Shown: in pieces, positions 61,177 through 64,000 of the stretch
How the letters are laid out: each line of letters begins with the position of its first letter
Numbering within the stretch: the stretch's first letter is position 1
Assembly (NCBI RefSeq): GCF_003386285.1
Contig: NZ_QPNC01000013.1
Coordinates: 1-64,000 of the forward strand
Direction of reading: 5' to 3'
Origin: Nocardiopsis sp. FIRDI 009
Lineage (GTDB): Bacteria > Actinomycetota > Actinomycetes > Streptosporangiales > Streptosporangiaceae
DNA: 64,000 nucleotides
Made by a program: the position numbers and the translations under genes
Notes under the pieces: model-generated
Database searches by the model: none
The model's input: the letters and a program-made list of their open reading frames with translations, nothing else
What the model was told of the DNA's origin: nothing

Positions 61177-62918
61177 CCGTCCTCCAGCAGGTCGGTCCAC
61201 TCCTGTTCGGGTTCGGTGCCCCGCCCCAGCCGGAGCCGGGCTTCGAGCACGTCGGCCAGGGAGGTCTGCTCCCCGCCGTCCTCGTCCCACAGCCCGATCG
61301 CCTCGGTACGCGCGCCGGCGGCGAGGAGGGCCCGGACGAGGTCGGGCGAGCCGTACTCGTAGGCGGCGGCGAACAGCGGGGTGCGCCGGAGGCGGTCTTC
61401 GGACTCCAGGTCCAGCCCCTTCTCCAGCAGCAGCGGCAGCATCACCCCGTGGTCGAGGCGGCTCAGGTGGTGCAGCAGCGTGCGCCGCGCCCCGTCCCGG
61501 ATCCGCGGGTCCACCCCGAGTTCCACCAGCCGCAGGACGCCGGGGGTGTCGCCGTGCAGCACCCGCTCGAACAGGTCGAGCCGCTGGGCGCGCAGCGCCT
61601 TGGGCAACCAGCCTCCGCCGCTCGTCCACCGCTCCCGCACCGTGAAACAGCCCGGGCTGCCGCCGCCGAAGGCCCGGAGGGCGGCCTCGCGTTCGATCTC
61701 CTGCCGACTGTGCGGGACGCGCAGCTCCCCGTCGGCGGACACCACCTCGTGCCACACGCCCCGGCAGCGGACCCGCACCGGAGCGGGCGGCTCGGGCTCC
61801 GGCGGCCCCACCGGTCCGGTCGGGGCGGGGGCGGCCGGGGCGAGGGCCCCGCGCACCAGCGGATGGAGGTCGTCGATCCCCAGGGTGCCGTCGCGCAGGA
61901 GGTCGAGGTCGCACGAACGCCGCCAGGCGGCGTCGGGCAGGCGCACGGCGTCGCCCAGGTCGCCGCCGCGGAGCCCGACGCCGACCCCCAGGCGGGATGT
62001 CCGGCCGGAGACGTCGAGCAGCAGCGTGCCGGAGGAGAGACGGGCCCAGTAGCGGTCGCCGTACCCTCCGGCGGCGAGCCGCCGCGCCTCCGCCTCCAGG
62101 AGGTCCAGCGCCACGTGCGCCGCGGAGAGCGAGGCTGCGGGGTCGGGCCGCCACCCGCGCCCCGAGCCGGGGCGCGCCCGGTCCAGGTCCACGCCCGCCG
62201 CCGCGAGCGCGGCCCCGGCGTCACCGCGCTCCTCCAGCTGGGTGACCCACTCGGTGAACGCGGCGGGGTCGTCGCGGCCGGGGTCGGCCGAGGGCAGGTC
62301 GGCGGCCGGGCGGGGTGTGCCGTCGGGGTTGAGGAACGGCGCCCGCAGCGCGCTCCCGCCCAGGCGCTCGCGCAGCTCACCGGCGCGCCGGGCGTCCCAC
62401 AGGTGGCGGGCCTCGGTCCAGATCTGCGGGGTGGGCCCGCTCGCCTCGTACCCGTACACGGAGGGGAGGCCGTCGTCGCCCGACGAGCGCTCCCGGCTCC
62501 GGAGACGGAGGGTCATCCGCTGCGGGGCGTCCCACGCCCCGCGGGGCGTGTCCAGGGCGAGGACGGGCGCGTCGGCCGGTACCGCCGCTCCCGCGCCGGG
62601 CCGGGACAGGAGCACGGTCCGGCGGGGAGCGAGCGTGCCCCGGTCCGGTCCGTACCGTGGCGCGTGCCAGCGGACCAGGTCGGGGGCCAGGTGTCGCAGA
62701 TCGTCCGCCAACGCGGCGGCGAAGGCGCTCCCGTGCTCGTTGGCCACCCCGGCCAGGTCGAAGGCCACGTCCACACCCGCGGCCGCGCACGCCCCACGCC
62801 AGTCACCGGCCAGACGACGCTCCGTCGCCCGCTCGATCATCCACCCGGGTACGGCGTACCGGCGCACCCGCCGCGTCATGGCGGTATACGCCGCCGCGTG
62901 GCCGAGCCACCACGTCAC
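61173..62918 (-). CDS. Ankyrin-repeat protein B (MoxR operon)
   Basis: A 581-aa paralog of protein A: the same N-terminal region, a Pro/Ala linker (APAAPAPTGPVGPPEPEPPA), and C-terminal ankyrin repeats (DLFERVLHGDTPGVLRLVEL, RRTLLHHLSRLDHGVMLPLL, RRTPLFAAAYEYGSPDLVRA). GTG 62918 overlaps the LRR gene stop (GTGA), which fits the operon's style; ATG 62879 is the alternative. The middle region (residues about 110-190) differs most from protein A, so the two may recognise different partners. Confidence 0.85.
   Translation of the reverse strand: MTWWLGHAAAYTAMTRRVRRYAVPGWMIERATERRLAGDWRGACAAAGVDVAFDLAGVANEHGSAFAAALADDLRHLAPDLVRWHAPRYGPDRGTLAPRRTVLLSRPGAGAAVPADAPVLALDTPRGAWDAPQRMTLRLRSRERSSGDDGLPSVYGYEASGPTPQIWTEARHLWDARRAGELRERLGGSALRAPFLNPDGTPRPAADLPSADPGRDDPAAFTEWVTQLEERGDAGAALAAAGVDLDRARPGSGRGWRPDPAASLSAAHVALDLLEAEARRLAAGGYGDRYWARLSSGTLLLDVSGRTSRLGVGVGLRGGDLGDAVRLPDAAWRRSCDLDLLRDGTLGIDDLHPLVRGALAPAAPAPTGPVGPPEPEPPAPVRVRCRGVWHEVVSADGELRVPHSRQEIEREAALRAFGGGSPGCFTVRERWTSGGGWLPKALRAQRLDLFERVLHGDTPGVLRLVELGVDPRIRDGARRTLLHHLSRLDHGVMLPLLLEKGLDLESEDRLRRTPLFAAAYEYGSPDLVRALLAAGARTEAIGLWDEDGGEQTSLADVLEARLRLGRGTEPEQEWTDLLEDG
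62664..62858. repeat. 195-bp tract shared with ankyrin paralog (copy 2)
   Basis: Partner of 60904-61098 (offset 1760, one mismatch); encodes the N-terminal MIERATERRLAGDWRGACAA region of protein B. Confidence 0.9.
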
Positions 62919-64000
62919 CGGTACCGACTCGCGATCATCCGGACGTCGTCGTCGGCGGCGGGGGCGGCGGGGTTCAGGAACGGGGCGATGGCGCGCTTGG
63001 TCCTGCGGGGGACGCCCGGTCCGAGCCCCACGTACTCCAGACGGCTGCCGCCGGCCACCGCGGCGAGCACCCGGGAGGCTCCCCTGTGGGTGATGCCGGT
63101 GTGGCGTACCTCCAGCCGCCGCAGCGGGCTGCCGGGGACGGCGGCGGCCAGCGCGGCCAGGCCCTCGTCGCCGGTGGCGTTGGCGGGGGCGCCCAGGGTG
63201 CGTTCGGAGGGCGGGCGGCCCAGGTCGAGCGCCTCGATGCCGCCGAGCGCGTCCGCCAGGGCCAGTGCGCCGTCGGGGCCGATGCCGTTGCCGCCCAGGC
63301 CCAGCGTGACCGGACGGTCGGGGTCGACGGCGGCGGCGATCACGGTCGCGCCCGCGTCGCCCAGGTGGTTGGCGGGGGCGTACAGTTCACGCACCCGCGC
63401 CTGGCGCAGGAGGGCGGCGAGCAGCGGGGCGGTGTCGGGCCCCAGGCCGTTGCCGCCGAGGAAGATCCGGTCCAGGGGCACCGGACGGTCCCGGAGGACG
63501 TCGAGCAGGGCGCGCAGCCCGTGGGCGGTGAGGCCGGTGTTGACCAGGTCGAGGGTGCGGATCCGGTGGTTGCGGGCCAGGGCGGCGGCGAGCGCGCGCA
63601 CGCCGGTGTCCCCGATCGGGTTGCGCTTGAGCCACAGGGCGCGGACGGTGTCGTCGTCGGCCAGGCGGTCGGCGAGCGCGGTCGCCCCGTCCGCGTCGAT
63701 CCGGTTGCAGCCCAGGTAGAGGGTGTGCAGGCCGTGCCCGGGGGTGAGGGCGTCGGCGAGGGCGCGCGCGCCGGGGGTGCCGACGGCGTTGGTGCCCAGC
63801 AGCAGGTGGGCGGCGTGCGGTGAGGCGGTGGCGGCGGGGATGGCGCGGAGCGCGCCGGGCAGGCCGAGCCCCTGCTTGCACAGGTCGAGGCGGCCGTCGG
63901 ACCGCAGGGTGCCGAGGGGGAACTCCTCGTCCGCCGCCACCGGGGCGGGGTCGGCCAACCGGGCGAGCAGCGGTTCGAGCGCGGCTGGGTCGGCCGGGGG
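62915..64000 (-). CDS. Leucine-rich-repeat protein (partial at window edge)
   Basis: At least 361 residues of an LRR protein of the ribonuclease-inhibitor type: repeated LHTLYLGCNRIDADGATALA, RALWLKRNPIGDTGVRALAA, RTLDLVNTGLTAHGLRALLD. The frame is open to the window edge; a TTG at 63958 could be a start, but upstream codons (PPADPAALEPLLARL) read well, so the gene probably begins outside. It is the first visible gene of the operon, overlapping the ankyrin B start by 4 bp. It is probably a protein-binding scaffold. Confidence 0.85.
   Translation of the reverse strand, partial: PPADPAALEPLLARLADPAPVAADEEFPLGTLRSDGRLDLCKQGLGLPGALRAIPAATASPHAAHLLLGTNAVGTPGARALADALTPGHGLHTLYLGCNRIDADGATALADRLADDDTVRALWLKRNPIGDTGVRALAAALARNHRIRTLDLVNTGLTAHGLRALLDVLRDRPVPLDRIFLGGNGLGPDTAPLLAALLRQARVRELYAPANHLGDAGATVIAAAVDPDRPVTLGLGGNGIGPDGALALADALGGIEALDLGRPPSERTLGAPANATGDEGLAALAAAVPGSPLRRLEVRHTGITHRGASRVLAAVAGGSRLEYVGLGPGVPRRTKRAIAPFLNPAAPAADDDVRMIASRYR

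Noticed and set aside
1-64000. tRNA or rRNA genes
   Set aside because: I looked for cloverleaf-like segments and conserved rRNA tracts and saw none; a dedicated tRNA scan would settle it.

Overview
This is a 64 kb chromosomal window from a very high-GC actinomycete. Third codon positions are almost all G or C, GTG starts are frequent, and several genes begin at or just after a TANNNT -10 box with no ribosome-binding site. The protein families (FxSxx RiPP system, WD40-fused Ser/Thr kinase, orphan CYP157-like P450, DUF397 and DUF2180 proteins, actinobacterial ABC-F) fit a filamentous actinomycete. Nocardiopsis or a close relative is my best guess from general style only. I saw no rRNA, tRNA or CRISPR array.

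Layout. 1-9.5 kb holds the parts of one peptide ABC transporter (ATPase start, DppB-like permease, substrate-binding lipoprotein, DppC-like permease). They are separated by about 5 kb of unrelated genes (WD40 kinase, DUF2180 protein, epimerase with divergent TetR) and a debris patch (DUF397 remnant, IS630 transposase fragment, zinc-ribbon fragment). 9.6-18 kb has an ABC-F gene with an elaborate leader, a lipoprotein, glucose-6-phosphate isomerase, a P450 without the ExxR motif, a composite palindromic repeat and a DUF2786 protein. 18-20.5 kb is a two-gene RNA-repair cassette (RNA ligase plus HD-phosphoesterase/polynucleotide kinase). 20.5-25 kb has a split-barrel oxidoreductase behind a MerR/SoxR-like promoter, an MFS exporter, and a STAND NTPase paired with a membrane-anchored coiled-coil protein.

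25.2-31 kb is an FxSxx-type RiPP locus: precursor FxsA, NB-ARC/TPR protein FxsT, HExxH protein and radical-SAM maturase FxsB. 31-42 kb is mixed accessory and housekeeping content (HTH-like proteins, GNAT, lipoprotein, a frameshifted RecB/Cas4-like nuclease, DoxX, SDR, secreted Cys-rich peptide, phosphoesterase, PNPOx-like protein, MocR regulator). 43-57 kb has a cation/proton antiporter, phosphatase, rhodanese with divergent TetR, two large DNA-binding-like proteins, malonyl-CoA synthetase, a TetR plus hydrolase pair, and small accessory genes.

57-64 kb is one tightly overlapped minus-strand operon: LRR protein, two paralogous ankyrin-tailed proteins, MoxR AAA+ ATPase, and a protein with an HExxH metallopeptidase-like part and a VWA part. 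Together with the RNA-repair cassette, the FxSxx locus and the ABC-F leader, it is the most promising place to look for new biology.
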